From Streptomyces sp. NRRL F-5727 (lineage in GTDB: Bacteria > Actinomycetota > Actinomycetes > Streptomycetales > Streptomycetaceae): a stretch of DNA of 64,000 bases. Shown piece by piece: positions 14,395 to 26,568 of the stretch; the first letter of the stretch is position 1, and the number at the start of each line of letters is the position of its first letter. A program made the position numbers and the translations under genes. The stretch lies in assembly GCF_000719555.1 (NCBI RefSeq), contig NZ_JOGX01000009.1:62001-126000 (forward strand). The letters run 5' to 3'. Under the pieces are notes generated by a model. It made no database searches, was not told the origin of the DNA, and saw only the letters and a list, made by a program, of their open reading frames with translations.

Positions 14395-14658
14395 CAGAGG
14401 ATCCGGACGGGATCCGGACCCGATCCGGGCCGGGGGGCGCGCGAAACGCCGGGGCGCGAGTGATATGCGCCCCACCCCGCGGCCCCCTCCGGCCCCGTGC
14501 GTGGCCGGTTCGGCCCGCCACCGGCCATTCGCCAGTCGAGACACCTGGTCCAAGGTCCGACCTGGCCCGATAGACTGTCCGTGGAACGTCGCGGGGCGCA
14601 GCCCCCTGCCGGTCCGCGAAGAGAGTAGCCAGCAGCCGCTGCAACCCCAGGGAGCGTT

Positions 14659-15867
<1,209 letters not shown>

Positions 15868-15883
15868 GGCGCACCGGAACACC

Positions 15884-15924
15884 GCCGAGGCCCGGCACCC
15901 CGTCACGGGGTGCCGGGCCTCGGC
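15884..15924. terminator. Terminator after metK
   Basis: An 18-bp perfect stem (15884-15901 with 15907-15924, loop GTCAC) follows the metK stop by 16 bases. Confidence 0.85.
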
Positions 15925-15963
15925 CTTCCCCCGTTGTCCGAGCGGTCTGGTAGGTATGGGGCT

Positions 15964-18093
15964 GTGAGCAGCGAGAAGGAGAATCCCGAGGGGCCCGAGC
16001 AGCTCGCGCTCATCCGGGAGACCGTGCGGAGGGCGAAGGTGCCGCGGGCCAAGCCGCGGACCTGGCGGGATGCCGCGCTCGCCAAGGAGCTGCCGGTCGC
16101 GCGGGTGGTGGTGAACAAGGGGGCGCTCCATCTCGACCAGTTCTTCGACTATGCGGTGCCCGAGGAGCTCGACGAGGTCGCCCGGCCCGGGGTGCGGGTG
16201 CGGGTGCGGTTCGGGGCCGGGGCCGGGCAGGTGCGGGGCGGGCGGCGGGAGGGCGGGCGGCTGATCGACGGGTTCCTCGTCGAGCGGCGGGCCGTCTCCG
16301 ACTACTCCGGACCGCTGGCCGCGCTCGCCGACGTGGTGTCGCCCGAGCCCGTGCTCGGGCCCGAGCTGCTCGGTCTCGCGCGGGCCGTCGCCGACCGGTA
16401 CGCGGGGAGCCTCGCCGACGTGCTCCAGCTCGCCGTGCCGCCGCGCAGCGCCGCCGCCGAGCGCCGCTCCTCGCCCGCGCCGCTGCCGCCGCCCCCGCCG
16501 CCCGCCGCGGGCAGCTGGGGGCGGTACGAGCAGGGGGCGGCGTTCCTGGAGTCGCTGGCCCGCGGCGGGACGCCGCGGGCGGTCTGGACGGCGCTGCCGG
16601 GGCCGTACTGGGCCGAGGAGATCGCCCGCGCGGTGGCCGCCACCCTCGCCTCCGGACGCGGCGCGCTCGTCGTCGTGCCCGACGGGCGGGCCGTCGGCCG
16701 GGTCGACGCGGCGCTCACCGCCGTCCTGGGGGAGGGGCGGCACGCGGTGCTCACCGCCGAGGCCGGGCCGGAGAAGCGGTACGGGCAGTGGCTCGCCGTG
16801 CGGCGCGGCTCCGTGCGGGCCGTCGTCGGCACCCGGGCCGCGATGTTCGCGCCGGTCGAGGACCTGGGCCTCGTCGTCATCTGGGACGACGGCGACGGCA
16901 GCCACAGCGACCCGCATGCCCCCCAGCCGCACGCCCGCGAGGTGCTGCTGCTGCGCGCCGCCCACGACCGGTGCGCCTTCCTCCTCGGCTCCACCGGCTG
17001 CACCGTGGAGGCCGCGCAGCTCGTCGAGTCCGGCTGGGCCCGGCCGCTCGCCGCAAGCCGCGACCAGGTCCGCAGGGCCGCGCCCCTCGTCCGTACCGTC
17101 GGCGACGACCTCCTCGCCCGGGACGGGGCCGCCCGGGCCGCCCGGCTGCCGTCGCTCGCCTGGGAGACCCTCCGGGACGGGCTGCGCACCGGCCCGGTGC
17201 TGATCCAGGTGCCCCGCCGGGGGTACGTGCCCCGGCTCGCCTGCCAGCAGTGCCGGACGCCCGCCCGCTGCCGCCACTGCGCCGGACCGCTGGAGGCGCC
17301 CGACCAGCGCGAGCTGCACTGCGGCTGGTGCGGGCGCGAGGCCCCCGCCTGGCACTGCGAGGCGTGCGGCTCGACCCGGCTGCGCGCGCAGGTGGTCGGC
17401 GCCCGGCGGACCGCGGAGGAGCTCGGCCGGGCCTTCCCCGCCGTGCCCGTACGGACCTCCGGACGCGACCACGTCCTGGACCGGGTCCCGGACCGCCCCG
17501 CCCTGGTCGTCTCCACCCCCGGCGCCGAACCGGTCGCCGACGGCGGCTACGCGGCGGCCCTGCTGCTCGACGGCTGGGCGCTGCTCGGCCGCCCCGACCT
17601 GCGGGCCGGCGAGGAGGCGCTGCGCCGCTGGATGGACGCGGCCTCGCTGGTCCGGGGGCAGGAGGAGGGCGGCACCGTGGTGGTGGTCGCCGAGCCCACG
17701 CTGCGGCCCGTGCAGGCCCTCGTCCGCTGGGACCCGGTCGGGCACGCCCAGCGGGAGCTGGCCGAGCGCGCCGAGCTGGGCTTCCCGCCGGTCTCCCGGA
17801 TGGCCGCGGTGAGCGGCCCGCCCGAGTCGGTGGAGACCTTCCTGGCGGCCGCCGCGCTGCCGATGGACGCGGAGATCCTGGGGCCGGTGCCGCTGCCGGT
17901 CGTCCGCCCCGGGTCCGCCCGCCGGCCCGGCGACCCGCCGCCCGGCGAGCAGTGGGACCGCGCCCTGGTCCGGGTGCCGCCGGGCAGCGGCGCGGCCCTC
18001 GCGCAGGCCCTCAAGCACGCCCGGGCGAGCCGCCAGGCCCGCGGCACCGGCGACACCGTCCGGATCAGGGTCGACCCGCCGGACATCGGCTGA
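15964..18093 (+). CDS. priA: Degenerate primosomal protein N' (PriA), helicase motifs lost
   Basis: The 709-residue protein aligns with PriA in its N-terminal DNA-binding domain (VARVVVNKGALHLDQFFDYAVP) and keeps all eight zinc cysteines as four CxxC pairs near residues 420-475 (LACQQCRTPARCRHC, LHCGWCG, WHCEACG). The Walker A position reads TALPGPYWAEE, without a GKT, and the DEEH box is replaced by IWDDGDGSHSDP, so ATPase activity is unlikely. This loss is known for actinobacterial PriA. The GTG at 15964 is chosen; an in-frame ATG at 15910 lies inside the metK terminator. It probably acts structurally in replication restart. Confidence 0.9.
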   Translation: MSSEKENPEGPEQLALIRETVRRAKVPRAKPRTWRDAALAKELPVARVVVNKGALHLDQFFDYAVPEELDEVARPGVRVRVRFGAGAGQVRGGRREGGRLIDGFLVERRAVSDYSGPLAALADVVSPEPVLGPELLGLARAVADRYAGSLADVLQLAVPPRSAAAERRSSPAPLPPPPPPAAGSWGRYEQGAAFLESLARGGTPRAVWTALPGPYWAEEIARAVAATLASGRGALVVVPDGRAVGRVDAALTAVLGEGRHAVLTAEAGPEKRYGQWLAVRRGSVRAVVGTRAAMFAPVEDLGLVVIWDDGDGSHSDPHAPQPHAREVLLLRAAHDRCAFLLGSTGCTVEAAQLVESGWARPLAASRDQVRRAAPLVRTVGDDLLARDGAARAARLPSLAWETLRDGLRTGPVLIQVPRRGYVPRLACQQCRTPARCRHCAGPLEAPDQRELHCGWCGREAPAWHCEACGSTRLRAQVVGARRTAEELGRAFPAVPVRTSGRDHVLDRVPDRPALVVSTPGAEPVADGGYAAALLLDGWALLGRPDLRAGEEALRRWMDAASLVRGQEEGGTVVVVAEPTLRPVQALVRWDPVGHAQRELAERAELGFPPVSRMAAVSGPPESVETFLAAAALPMDAEILGPVPLPVVRPGSARRPGDPPPGEQWDRALVRVPPGSGAALAQALKHARASRQARGTGDTVRIRVDPPDIG

Positions 18094-18137
18094 CGTCCCG
18101 GAGGAGCGCCGGACACCCGGCACCCGGCAGCGGACAC

Positions 18138-18184
18138 GACGACGGCCGCCGCCCCCTTCGGCCAGGGGGAGGCGGCCGGTCGTC
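18138..18184. terminator. Terminator between convergent priA and the HTH gene
   Basis: GACGAC-GGCCGCC-CCCCC pairs with GGGGG-GGCGGCC-GTCGTC with small bulges, around TTCGGCCA. It lies in the 103-base convergent gap and can serve both genes. Confidence 0.75.
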
Positions 18185-18196
18185 GGCTCCGCGAGG

Positions 18197-18712
18197 TCAG
18201 CCGTTGCGCGGGCTGGGGAAGGCGGGCGAGCGGGGCTCGTCGCGGAGGGTGGCGCTCCCCGAGGTGGGCTGCGGCGGCATCGAGCGGGCGGCCGGCACCG
18301 AGGGAAGCGTGCGGGTCACGCCCGGCTCGGCGCCGCGCTCCGGCTCCACCACCGGCTGCTGGGGCGCCCGGCGGGCACCGTAACGGCGGTGGACGGCCTG
18401 CTTGGTGACGCCGAGCGCGGAGCCCACGGCGTCCCAGGAGAAGCCGAGGGAGCGGTCGAACTCGACGGCGGCGGTCACCAGGGTCTCGACGCTGTCGCGG
18501 AGCTCCTGGGCGAGCCGTACGGTGGGGGCGGGCGCGCGGCCGTAGACGACGAAGCCCGTGGACGGGCCGGAGCGGCGAGGGCGGTAGACATTGCCCAGCT
18601 GGGCCGTGAGCGTGCGCAGTGCGTCCACCTGCCGCCGGACCCGCTCGATGTCCCGCACCAACAGATGCAGGCTCGCCCGGGCTTGGGCGTCGTGGGTTGC
18701 GTGGTCGGCCAT
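18197..18712 (-). CDS. Small HTH protein, conserved in Streptomyces
   Basis: This 171-residue protein has an N-terminal helical region ([24 protein letters not shown]) and a helix-turn-helix near residues 90-115 ([21 protein letters not shown]), followed by a disordered Pro/Arg-rich tail. The HTH resembles the sigma-region-4-like type used by many uncharacterised actinobacterial regulators. ATG 18712 is chosen because upstream sequence reads as non-coding and the next gene is divergent. Its target is unknown. Confidence 0.8.
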   Translation of the reverse strand: MADHATHDAQARASLHLLVRDIERVRRQVDALRTLTAQLGNVYRPRRSGPSTGFVVYGRAPAPTVRLAQELRDSVETLVTAAVEFDRSLGFSWDAVGSALGVTKQAVHRRYGARRAPQQPVVEPERGAEPGVTRTLPSVPAARSMPPQPTSGSATLRDEPRSPAFPSPRNG

Positions 18713-18935
18713 GTGAAAGCCTCTCGAACCGGCGATGGAGGGCCCGCCGCGGGGAGACGGCGGCCCTGTACGGTCAATCTCTCTTGACCAACGCGCCACC
18801 GGGAGTTGGGTCACGCTGCGGGGGCGTACACGCATATGCGCGGGGCGCTCGCCGCCGCGTACGCCCCCTCCCGGCCGGACGCCTAGACTGGTGCGTCGCC
18901 CGCAACGCCCCCGGACAGACAGGCAGTCGCCACCC

Positions 18936-19868
18936 ATGAAGCTGGTCTTCGCAGGCACCCCCGAGGTCGCCGTCCCCGCCCTGGACGCCCTGCTCGCCTC
19001 CGGCCGCCACGAGGTCGCCGCCGTGGTCACCCGGCCGGACGCGCCCGCGGGCCGCGGCCGCCGTCTCGTCGCCAGCCCGGTCGCGCAGCGGGCCGAGGAG
19101 GAGGGCATCGAGATCCTGCGGCCCGCCCACCCGCGCGACGAGGACTTCCTCGCCCGGCTGCGCGAGATCGCCCCGGACTGCTGCCCGGTCGTCGCCTACG
19201 GCGCGCTGCTGCCGCAGAAGGCCCTCGAGATCCCGGCGCACGGCTGGGTCAACCTGCACTTCTCGCTGCTCCCGGCCTGGCGCGGCGCGGCGCCCGTGCA
19301 GCACGCGCTGATGGCGGGCGACGAGGTGACCGGGGCGAGCACCTTCCAGATCGAGAAGGGCCTCGACTCCGGCCCCGTCTACGGCGTGATCACCGAGGAG
19401 ATCCGGGCCACCGACACCAGCGGCGACCTCCTCACCCGGCTCGCCTTCGCGGGCGCGGGGCTGCTCTCGGCCACCATGGACGGCATCGAGGACGGCACGC
19501 TCAAGGCCGTCCCGCAGCCCGCCGACGGCATCACCCTCGCCCCGAAGATCGAGGTCGAGGACGCCCACGTCGACTTCGCCGCCCCCGCGCTCCGCGTCGA
19601 CCGGGTGATCCGCGGCTGCACCCCGGCCCCCGGCGCCTGGACCCTCTTCCGCGGCGAGCGCCTGAAGCTGATCCAGGCCGCCCCCGTCCCCGGCCGCGAC
19701 GACCTCGCCCCCGGCGAGCTGGCGGCCGGCAAGAACAACGTGTTCGCGGGCACCGGCTCGTACGCCGTCGAGCTGCTCTGGGTCCAGCCGCAGGGCAAGA
19801 AGCCCATGAAGGCCGCCGACTGGGCCCGCGGCGTCCGCATCACCCCGGGCGAGCGCCTGGGCGCGTGA
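18936..19868 (+). CDS. fmt: Methionyl-tRNA formyltransferase
   Basis: The 310-residue protein has the formyltransferase core with the catalytic Asn/His in [19 protein letters not shown] (about residues 105-122) and the Asp in [10 protein letters not shown]. The C-terminal OB-type domain carries the tRNA-binding surface. It formylates initiator Met-tRNA using 10-formyl-THF. The start at ATG 18936 matches the family start [14 protein letters not shown]. The next gene overlaps by 4 bases. Confidence 0.96.
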   Translation: MKLVFAGTPEVAVPALDALLASGRHEVAAVVTRPDAPAGRGRRLVASPVAQRAEEEGIEILRPAHPRDEDFLARLREIAPDCCPVVAYGALLPQKALEIPAHGWVNLHFSLLPAWRGAAPVQHALMAGDEVTGASTFQIEKGLDSGPVYGVITEEIRATDTSGDLLTRLAFAGAGLLSATMDGIEDGTLKAVPQPADGITLAPKIEVEDAHVDFAAPALRVDRVIRGCTPAPGAWTLFRGERLKLIQAAPVPGRDDLAPGELAAGKNNVFAGTGSYAVELLWVQPQGKKPMKAADWARGVRITPGERLGA

Positions 19869-20227
19869 CCTCGTCGCCGGCCGGGCGCGTGCCCCCGCCG
19901 CTGCTCCCCGACGGCCCTTGGGACGCCTGGGAGATCCGCCGGTACGACGGCAGCCGGCTCACCCTGGCCGCCGGGGCCGACCTCACGTACCACCACGAGC
20001 TGGAGGTGGAGCTGACGGACGTGCTCTATGTCCGGTGCCCGACGGCCTTCATGGACCCCGTCTTCCGCGAGCCCACGGCGGAGGAGTGGGCCGAGGCCGT
20101 CCGGACGGTCGGCGAGGAGCCGCCCGTGCTCCTGGCCTTCGACGCGGACGGCGGCGGCACCGCGCCCGTCGCCTGCCTGATCGCCGCCGAGGCGTGGGCG
20201 GTGCGGCGGGGGCGTTTTCCCCGGTAG
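19865..20227 (+). CDS. Conserved hypothetical protein after fmt
   Basis: The 120-residue soluble protein starts at a GTG that overlaps the fmt stop by 4 bases, so it is translated with fmt. It has no signal peptide or transmembrane segment. I do not recognise a family; it is mainly acidic with a short hydrophobic stretch ([13 protein letters not shown]) near the end. Codon use is normal for the window, which supports a real gene. Confidence 0.75.
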   Translation: MTSSPAGRVPPPLLPDGPWDAWEIRRYDGSRLTLAAGADLTYHHELEVELTDVLYVRCPTAFMDPVFREPTAEEWAEAVRTVGEEPPVLLAFDADGGGTAPVACLIAAEAWAVRRGRFPR

Positions 20228-20285
20228 GGGCGGGCGGACGTAGGCTGGACGGGTTCGACCCCTCATTTCGTCACGCGGAGCACCT

Positions 20286-21698
20286 TTGAGCGAGCAGGCA
20301 CGTCGCCGTCCCCCCAAGCCCCACCGCCGGCCCAAGAAGGACCCCGTGCGGATGCTCGCCTTCGAGGTGCTGCGGGCGGTCGACGAGCGGGACGCCTACG
20401 CCAACCTCGTGCTGCCCCCGCTGCTGCGCAAGGCGCGTGAGAAGGAGGGCTTCGAGGCCCGGGACGCGGCGCTCGCGACCGAGCTGGTCTACGGGACGCT
20501 GCGGCGCCAGGGCACGTACGACGCGATCATCGCGGCCTGCGTCGACCGGCCGCTGCGCGAGGTCGACCCGCCGGTGCTCGACGTGCTGTCGCTCGGCGCG
20601 CACCAGCTGCTCGGCACCCGGATCCCGCCGCACGCCGCCGTCTCCGCCACCGTAGAGCTGGCCCGCGTGGTCCTCGGCGACGGGCGGGCCAAGTTCGTCA
20701 ACGCCGTGCTGCGGAAGATCGCGCGGCAGGACCTCGACGGCTGGCTGGCCGAGGTCGCCCCGCCGTACGAGAAGGACGCCGAGGACCACCTCGCCGTCAT
20801 GCACTCCCACCCCCGCTGGGTGGTCTCCGCGCTCTGGGACGCGCTCGGCGGCGGCCGCGCCGGCATCGAGGCGCTCCTGGAGGCCGACAACGAGCGGCCC
20901 GAGGTCACCCTCGTCGCCCGGCCCGGCCGGTCCACCGTCGAGGAGCTGGCCGGGGCCGCCGAGACCGAGCCGGGGCGCTGGTCGCCGTACGCCCTGCGGC
21001 TCACCGACGGCGGCGAGCCCGGCGCCATCGAGGCGGTCCGGGACGGCCGGGCCGGCGTCCAGGACGAGGGCAGCCAGCTCGTCGCCATCGCGCTGGCGAA
21101 CGCGCCGCTCGACGGCCCCGACACCCGCTGGCTCGACGGCTGCGCGGGCCCCGGCGGCAAGGCCGCCCTGCTCGGCGCGCTGGCCGCCGAGCGCGGCGCC
21201 GCCCTGCTCGCCTCCGAGAAGCAGCCGCACCGCGCCCGGCTCGTGGAGCGCGCGCTGGCCGGCAACCCCGGCCCGTACCAGGTCATCGCCGCCGACGGCA
21301 CCCGCCCGCCGTGGCGCGAGGGCTCCTTCGACCGCGTCCTGGTCGACGTGCCCTGCTCCGGACTCGGCGCCCTGCGCCGCCGCCCCGAGGCCCGCTGGCG
21401 CCGCCGCCCCGAGGACCTGGACGGCTTCGGCCCGCTCCAGCGCGGGCTGCTCACCGAGGCGCTGAAGGCGGTCCGGGTCGGCGGGGTCGTCGGGTACGCG
21501 ACCTGCTCGCCGCACCTCGCCGAGACCCGGGTCGTCGTCGACGACGTCCTCAAGAGGCTCGGCGGCGGCGAGCTGATCGACGCCCGCCCGTACTTCCCCG
21601 GCGTGGACGACCTCGGAGACGGTCCCGACGTCCAGCTGTGGCCGCATCTGCACGGTACGGACGCCATGTACCTGGCGCTGATCCGCCGGACCGCCTGA
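20286..21698 (+). CDS. rsmB: 16S rRNA m5C967 methyltransferase RsmB (Fmu/Sun)
   Basis: The 470-residue protein begins with a NusB-like RNA-binding domain (about 20-160) and continues with a Rossmann methyltransferase domain. The two catalytic cysteines lie in DVPCSGLGALRRRPEARW and GYATCSPH. It methylates cytosine 967 of 16S rRNA. The start appears to be a TTG at 20286, 5 bases after GGAG; no ATG or GTG near it gives the expected N-terminus. It follows fmt, a common grouping of translation genes. Confidence 0.93.
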   Translation: MSEQARRRPPKPHRRPKKDPVRMLAFEVLRAVDERDAYANLVLPPLLRKAREKEGFEARDAALATELVYGTLRRQGTYDAIIAACVDRPLREVDPPVLDVLSLGAHQLLGTRIPPHAAVSATVELARVVLGDGRAKFVNAVLRKIARQDLDGWLAEVAPPYEKDAEDHLAVMHSHPRWVVSALWDALGGGRAGIEALLEADNERPEVTLVARPGRSTVEELAGAAETEPGRWSPYALRLTDGGEPGAIEAVRDGRAGVQDEGSQLVAIALANAPLDGPDTRWLDGCAGPGGKAALLGALAAERGAALLASEKQPHRARLVERALAGNPGPYQVIAADGTRPPWREGSFDRVLVDVPCSGLGALRRRPEARWRRRPEDLDGFGPLQRGLLTEALKAVRVGGVVGYATCSPHLAETRVVVDDVLKRLGGGELIDARPYFPGVDDLGDGPDVQLWPHLHGTDAMYLALIRRTA

Positions 21699-21794
21699 CG
21701 GTTTCCACTGGTCCGTACCAGTACGTCCGGTGCCGGAACGACCGCGTACCGGTCCGCGGCGTAGAAGTCCCCGAGAACGTGGCAGGCTTGGCAC

Positions 21795-22478
21795 ATGGCG
21801 CAGATCAATCCCAGCATCCTCTCCGCAGACTTCGCCCGCCTCGCGGACGAGGCCAAGGCCGTCGACGGCGCCGACTGGCTGCACGTCGACGTCATGGACA
21901 ACCACTTCGTGCCCAACCTGACGCTGGGCGTGCCGATCGTCGAGTCGCTGAGCCGGGCGACCGACATCCCCCTCGACTGCCATCTGATGATCGAGGACCC
22001 GGACCGCTGGGCGCCGCAGTACGTGGAGGCCGGTGCGGGCTCGGTCACCTTCCACGTGGAGGCCGCCGCCGCGCCGGTCCGGCTCGCCCGGGAGATCCGC
22101 GCCAAGGGCGCCCGGGCGTCCATGGCGCTCAAGCCGGCCACCCCCGTCGAGCCCTTCGAGGACCTGCTCCCCGAGCTCGACATGCTGCTCATCATGACCG
22201 TGGAGCCCGGCTTCGGCGGCCAGGCGTTCCTCGACATCATGCTGCCCAAGATCCGCCGCACCCGTGAGCTGATCGCCAAGCACGGCCTGGAGCTGTGGCT
22301 CCAGGTCGACGGCGGCGTCTCCGAGGCGACCATCGAGCGCTGCGCCGAGGCGGGCGCCGACGTCTTCGTGGCCGGCTCGGCGGTCTACGGGGCGGCCGAC
22401 CCGGCCGCCGCGGTGGCCGCGCTGCGGGCCAAGGCGGACGCGGCGACGGCCGGTGCCGCCTGGGCGTGTGGCCACTGA
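21795..22478 (+). CDS. rpe: Ribulose-phosphate 3-epimerase
   Basis: The 227-residue TIM-barrel enzyme shows [13 protein letters not shown] at the start, the metal/catalytic residues in [12 protein letters not shown] and CHLM, and the phosphate site [21 protein letters not shown] (late part). It interconverts ribulose-5-phosphate and xylulose-5-phosphate. No good Shine-Dalgarno is visible directly before ATG 21795. The gene lies after rsmB in the same direction, 96 bases apart. Confidence 0.95.
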   Translation: MAQINPSILSADFARLADEAKAVDGADWLHVDVMDNHFVPNLTLGVPIVESLSRATDIPLDCHLMIEDPDRWAPQYVEAGAGSVTFHVEAAAAPVRLAREIRAKGARASMALKPATPVEPFEDLLPELDMLLIMTVEPGFGGQAFLDIMLPKIRRTRELIAKHGLELWLQVDGGVSEATIERCAEAGADVFVAGSAVYGAADPAAAVAALRAKADAATAGAAWACGH

Positions 22479-22585
22479 GCCTCCGGCCGGTGAACGCGGT
22501 CCGACGGGCCGCCGACAGGACTGATCAAGGCCCGCGGTTTCTGACAGGATGAACAGCGGGTCCAGAGTGTGAACGAACACGGATC

Positions 22586-22609
22586 GTGGACAGCGGTGCG
22601 TGAACAGCA
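22586..22609 (+). repeat. CGTGRACAGC direct repeats upstream of the SorC-type regulator
   Basis: CGTGGACAGC (22586) and CGTGAACAGC (22600) are 14 bases apart, with a further TGAACAGC at 22550. They lie in the leader of the regulator gene and could be its autoregulatory site. This is pattern only. Confidence 0.35.
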
Positions 22610-22623
22610 GTGAGGAGATCGCG

Positions 22624-23658
22624 GTGGCGGGAATGTCGGCGGGACGGTCAGCCCTGCGGATGGGCCCCGCGGAGCTGGTGCAGGCGGCGGCCATGGCCCG
22701 TCGCTTCTACCTGGAGGGGAAGTCCAAGATCCAGATCGCCGAGGAGTTCGGCGTGAGCCGCTTCAAGGTGGCCCGGGTCCTGGAGACCGCTCTGGAGCGG
22801 GATCTCGTGCGCATCGAGATCCGGGTACCGGCCGAGCTGGACGCCGAACGCTCCGACGCGCTGCGCGCCCGTTACGGGCTCCGCCACGCCGTCGTGGTGG
22901 AGTCCCCGGCGGAGGACGACGAGTCGCCCGACCCCGAGAACCTGGGCGAGGTCGCCGCCGACCTGCTCGGCGAGCTGGTCACCGAGGGCGACGTCCTCGG
23001 CCTGGCCTGGGGCCGCTCGACCATCCACATGGCGGCCGCCCTCGACCGGCTGCCCCCGTGCACGGTGGTCCAGCTCACCGGCGTGTACGACGCCGGGACC
23101 GCCGAGCGCGGCTCGGTCGAGGCGGTCCGGCGCGCCGCCCAGGTCTCCGGCGGCGAGGCCCACCCCATCTACGCGCCCATGCTGCTGCCGGACCCGGCGA
23201 CCGCCGCCGCGCTGCGCAGCCAGACCGGCATCGCCCGGGCCTTCGAGTACTTCGACAAGGTCACCGTCGCCTGCGTCTCCATCGGCTCCTGGGAGCCCGG
23301 CATCTCCACCGTCCACGACATGCTCTCCGAGGAGGAGCGCGCCCACTACGCCTCCCTGGGCGTGGCCGCCGAGATGTCCGCGCACCTCTTCGACGCCGAG
23401 GGCCGCCGGGTCGGCCGCGACCTGGGCGAGCGGTGCATCACCGTCGAGGCGGACCGGCTGCGCCGGATCCCCGAGGTCGTCGCCATCGCGGGCGGCCAGC
23501 GCAAGGCGGCGGCGATCGGCGCGGTGCTCCGCTCCGGCCTCGTCACCAGCCTGGTCACCGACCGCTCGGCGGCCGACTACCTGCTCACCGCGTCCAGCCC
23601 GGGCCCGCGCCCGGCCCTGGAGCGCGCCGACCCGGACACCACTGCCGGCGGCCGCTGA
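22624..23658 (+). CDS. SorC/DeoR-family sugar-binding transcription regulator
   Basis: The 344-residue protein has an N-terminal HTH (SKIQIAEEFGVSRFKVARVL, about residues 42-61) and a sugar-phosphate-isomerase-like effector domain with the marker GLAWGRSTIHMAAAL. SorC regulators sense phosphorylated sugars. GTG 22624 is preferred over GTG 22600 because GAGGAG (22612-22617) lies 6 bases before it. Placement after rpe suggests a link to pentose phosphates, but this is inferred. A terminator follows. Confidence 0.88.
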   Translation: MAGMSAGRSALRMGPAELVQAAAMARRFYLEGKSKIQIAEEFGVSRFKVARVLETALERDLVRIEIRVPAELDAERSDALRARYGLRHAVVVESPAEDDESPDPENLGEVAADLLGELVTEGDVLGLAWGRSTIHMAAALDRLPPCTVVQLTGVYDAGTAERGSVEAVRRAAQVSGGEAHPIYAPMLLPDPATAAALRSQTGIARAFEYFDKVTVACVSIGSWEPGISTVHDMLSEEERAHYASLGVAAEMSAHLFDAEGRRVGRDLGERCITVEADRLRRIPEVVAIAGGQRKAAAIGAVLRSGLVTSLVTDRSAADYLLTASSPGPRPALERADPDTTAGGR

Positions 23659-23670
23659 CCGCACGACCGC

Positions 23671-23710
23671 CCGGAGGGCACCGGCCGCACCCGCGGCCGG
23701 TGCCCTCCGG
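23671..23710. terminator. Terminator after the SorC-type regulator
   Basis: A perfect 18-bp stem (23671-23688 with 23693-23710, loop ACCC) lies 12 bases after the stop. Confidence 0.85.
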
Positions 23711-23763
23711 CCGTCCGGGCGCGTCCCCGGGCGGCGCCGCGCGGCCGGTGACAGCATCGGGGC

Positions 23764-24181
23764 ATGATCGCTCGCTGCGTCCGGCCGGCGCTCGCCCTCC
23801 TGGCCGGGCTGTCGCTGCTGCTCACCGGCTGTTCCGCCGGGACGGGCACGTCCACCGCCACCGCCGCCGCCCCCTCCGTCACCGCCACCGCCTCGCGCGC
23901 CTCGGGGCTGCCCACCGTCCGCGAGGCGGAGCTGCCGCCGGAGGCCCGGCACACGCTCGCCCTGATCCGCGCCGGCGGCCCCTACCCGTACGCCCGGGAC
24001 GGCGCCGTCTTCTCCAACTTCGAGCGGATCCTGCCGCGGCGGAAGCGCGGCTACTACCACGAGTACACCGTCCGCACCCCCGGCGAACGCGACCGCGGCG
24101 CCCGCCGCATCGTCACCGGTCAGGAGGGGGAGACGTACTACACGGACGACCACTACGCGAGCTTCCGGGAGGTGGTCGCGG

Positions 24182-24195
<14 letters not shown>
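23764..24195 (+). CDS. Lipoprotein guanyl-specific ribonuclease (RNase Sa family)
   Basis: The 143-residue protein has a type II signal with lipobox LLTG-C23, then a disordered Ala/Thr linker and a full N1/T1-type RNase domain (about 50-140). The catalytic set of RNase Sa is intact: E100 in YYHEYTV, R115 in RRIVTG, H130 in DDHYASF. It should cut RNA after guanosine. Unlike RNase Sa it has no cysteine in the mature domain, so the usual disulfide is absent, and it should be membrane-tethered. It overlaps the barstar-like gene by 14 bases. Confidence 0.9.
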
Positions 24196-26058
<1,863 letters not shown>

Positions 26059-26070
26059 CGCCTCCCCGTG

Positions 26071-26110
26071 ACGGCCGGGGCCCCGGGACTCCTCCCGGGG
26101 CCCCGGCCGT
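26071..26110. terminator. Terminator after guaB1
   Basis: A perfect 18-bp stem (26071-26088 with 26093-26110, loop CTCC) begins 12 bases after the stop. Confidence 0.88.
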
Positions 26111-26145
26111 TTGACGTACACCGCCGGCGGCGGTCTGATCGAGAC

Positions 26146-26568
26146 ATGGGCCGTGCCAGGGACGGGGGTCGCCGGGGCCGGGACGTCACGCCCAAGGCCG
26201 CCGCGTGCTGCGCCTGGCTCGCGGGCGTCGGGTTCGGAGCGCCGTGCGTGTACGCGCTCGTCCACTTCGGCCGCCACGGCGAGGTGTGGACCTTCCTCGG
26301 CTTCCCCACGTACGGCGGCGGCCCCTTCGAACGGATCGGCCTGAGGACGAGCCTGCCGCTGCTCGGCGGGTTCCTGGCGGTCTGCGCGGCGGAGACCTGC
26401 ACGGGATGGCTGCTGTGGCGCCGCCGCCCCGTCGCCCGGCCCCTCGCCCTCGCGATCCTGCCCGCGGAGGTGGCCTTCTGGGCGGGCTTCGCGCTCCCGC
26501 TCGGCTTCGTCCTGGGCGCCGCGCGCACCGCGCTCGTGCTCATGGGCCGCCCCGGCCGGACCGGGTGA
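26146..26568 (+). CDS. Small multi-pass membrane protein, unknown function
   Basis: The 140-residue protein has an Arg-rich start and about four hydrophobic segments (around residues 20-44, 66-90, 100-118 and 119-135). I do not recognise the family. The ATG at 26146 has only a weak ribosome binding site. Its last 29 bases overlap the end of the convergent SGNH hydrolase gene, so one of the two ends may be misjudged, but both frames look coding. Confidence 0.65.
   Translation: MGRARDGGRRGRDVTPKAAACCAWLAGVGFGAPCVYALVHFGRHGEVWTFLGFPTYGGGPFERIGLRTSLPLLGGFLAVCAAETCTGWLLWRRRPVARPLALAILPAEVAFWAGFALPLGFVLGAARTALVLMGRPGRTG

Noticed and set aside
14395..14658. A SAM riboswitch before metK
   Set aside because: The leader is long enough, but I could not find the conserved SAM-I, SAM-II or SAM-IV blocks by eye; an Rfam search would settle it.
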